The notes beneath the pieces were generated by a model. That model searched no databases. It saw only the letters and a program-made list of their open reading frames with translations, and was not told the origin of the DNA. This document shows, in pieces, positions 22,677 to 23,226 of a stretch of 23,226 bases of DNA. Position 1 is the stretch's first letter. Each line of letters starts with the position of its first letter. Position numbers and translations under genes: made by a program. The stretch spans positions 1-23,226 of the forward strand of contig LSSL01005202.1 of NCBI GenBank assembly GCA_001953115.1, in the 5' to 3' direction. This DNA is from Smittium mucronatum (taxonomy: Eukaryota > Kickxellomycota > Harpellomycetes > Harpellales > Legeriomycetaceae).

Positions 22677-22771
22677 AAGATGGGCTGGATTCAGAAACGG
22701 GGCCAAGTGGGGAGCCAGCCTATAAGCTAGTCAAGCAGGACATAATCCCTTTTGTTTTTGTTTATAATTAA
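22631..22771 (+). pseudogene. Short protein-like open frame in island 2
   Basis: Open from after a TAA at 22628-22630 to a TAA at 22769-22771, 46 codons without an ATG near the start. The text is acidic and Gly/Ser/Pro-containing (DGLDSETGPSGEPAYK), unlike the Lys/Asn/Phe-rich chance frames elsewhere. It begins in the tandem repeat. Possibly an exon or a fragment; no family is recognised. Confidence 0.25.
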
Positions 22772-22855
22772 AAGTCCGGAAAAATAGAGAATTGAGGAAA
22801 TTAAAATGGTACAGAAAAAAGAATCGGACCAAGCATTTTTGAGAAAATTGGCTGA

Positions 22856-23177
22856 CAATTAGGTAATGTGGCCGACAAATGCAACGAAATCCGAATGTAT
22901 ATGGGTGATTGTTATGTCCAGGTTCTTCTGTTGTCGTGGTACGTAAAAAGGATTGGCGTGGAGTTAATGTCACAGCGCGTAGTTGACTATTTTACTTCAC
23001 AGTTATAGTTATATTTTAAGATGTGGTTTATTTATTTAGCAACCCAAAGAAAAAGCTTTTCGTACCAAAGAGTCACTAATTGATCCTTTTATACTTAACG
23101 TACTATTAGAAAGGTTTAAACAACTTTTAAATGCTGCTAGAGAATTCCTACTTACTAAAGTAATAATCAATTGTTAA
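22856..23177 (+). CDS. Possible two-exon gene fragment with a 61-base intron
   Basis: A frame open from 22856 contains NVADKCNEIRMYMGDCYVQV and reads to the codon CGC at 22976-22978. A GT at 22979 and an AG at 23038-23039 (TTTATTTAG) could bound an intron of 61 bases, phase 0. The second piece, 23040-23177, reads QPKEKAFRTKESLIDPFI and LLERFKQLLNAAREF to a TAA, 46 codons with no initiator, as expected of an exon. The second piece has an amphipathic helical look. The 5' donor is only GTAGTT, and the upstream limit is a TGA at 22853-22855. I recognise no family; this is a model to test, not a firm gene. Confidence 0.22.
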
Positions 23178-23226
23178 TGGACTTTCTTAATTACAACTGT
23201 TAATCTATAAATAGATACATTTAATT

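Larger units (their letters stand above)
22441..23226 (+). other. Second G+C-richer coding-like island, unidentified
   Basis: G+C rises again here, with purine-rich plus-strand text. Plus-strand frames read FGTNGDWNAIWAASKAHQMD (to 22678), then KDGLDSETGPSGEPAYKLVK in the next frame, then pieces containing MYMGDCYVQVLLLSWYVKR and, in another frame, SSVVVVRKKDWRG. The last faintly recalls the VVVxKKDG box of Gypsy reverse transcriptases, but the rest of that domain is not visible. Several frames are open over the same bases, so the true frame is uncertain. It may be a host gene with introns or a decayed element; the window ends inside it. Confidence 0.35.

Noticed and set aside
22731..22973. 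80-codon minus-strand frame with a Thr/Arg-rich start
   Set aside because: It overlaps several plus-strand frames that look more protein-like, and shows no motif; strand is not certain but there is no positive support.
22915..23010. Gypsy-type reverse transcriptase box (VVVVRKKD followed by VDY)
   Set aside because: The two pieces are in different frames and no other RT motif follows in the 200 bases to the window end.
1..23226. tRNA, rRNA, CRISPR, bacterial operon or organelle genome
   Set aside because: No cloverleaf-like G+C-rich segments, no spaced direct-repeat array, no conserved organelle or bacterial genes; LINE and MULE point to a eukaryotic nuclear genome.

Overview
The window is very AT-rich (by eye about one fifth to one quarter G+C). 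It looks like a transposon graveyard in a eukaryotic nuclear genome. I see no rRNA, tRNA, operon, ribosome-binding-site pattern or CRISPR array. The two recognisable elements, a non-LTR (LINE) retrotransposon of the L1/Tx1 type and a Mutator-like (MULE) DNA transposon, are both eukaryotic. An AT-rich fungus, microsporidian or other protist, or an invertebrate would fit; the sequence does not decide between them.

Layout. (1) Bases 1-1140 are clearly richer in G+C than what follows and contain coding-like open frames, mostly on the plus strand, that I cannot identify. (2) Bases 1141-13320 are an AT desert with no supportable gene. It holds a 13-G run, a hairpin, a C-rich block with a CA run, and one 113-codon open frame that is probably chance. 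(3) Bases about 13320-19080 on the minus strand are a decayed LINE: ORF1 with a CCHC zinc knuckle, then ORF2 with an AP-like endonuclease, a reverse transcriptase with an intact YADD box, and a conserved C-terminal block. Stops and frameshifts break every part. A roughly 300-base plus-strand, A-rich segment with its own protein-like frames lies inside the ORF2 linker and may be a nested insertion. (4) Bases 19081-20371 hold a pyrimidine tract but no gene. (5) Bases 20372-21370 on the minus strand are a MULE transposase pseudogene. All three catalytic acidic codons (D, D, E) and the CxxH motif survive, but the reading switches between two frames four times. (6) Bases 21371-22440 are AT-rich with short repeats. 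(7) Bases 22441-23226 are a second G+C-richer island, with protein-like plus-strand frames, a 23-base tandem repeat and one plausible 61-base intron.

How the parts relate. The LINE would have encoded an RNA-binding ORF1 protein and an ORF2 enzyme for target-primed reverse transcription. The MULE would have encoded a cut-and-paste transposase. Neither can now make a full protein as the sequence stands. The two edge islands are the best candidates for host genes or for unrecognised elements. I found no clear new multi-gene system. The nested plus-strand segment and the two edge islands are the parts that known families do not explain.
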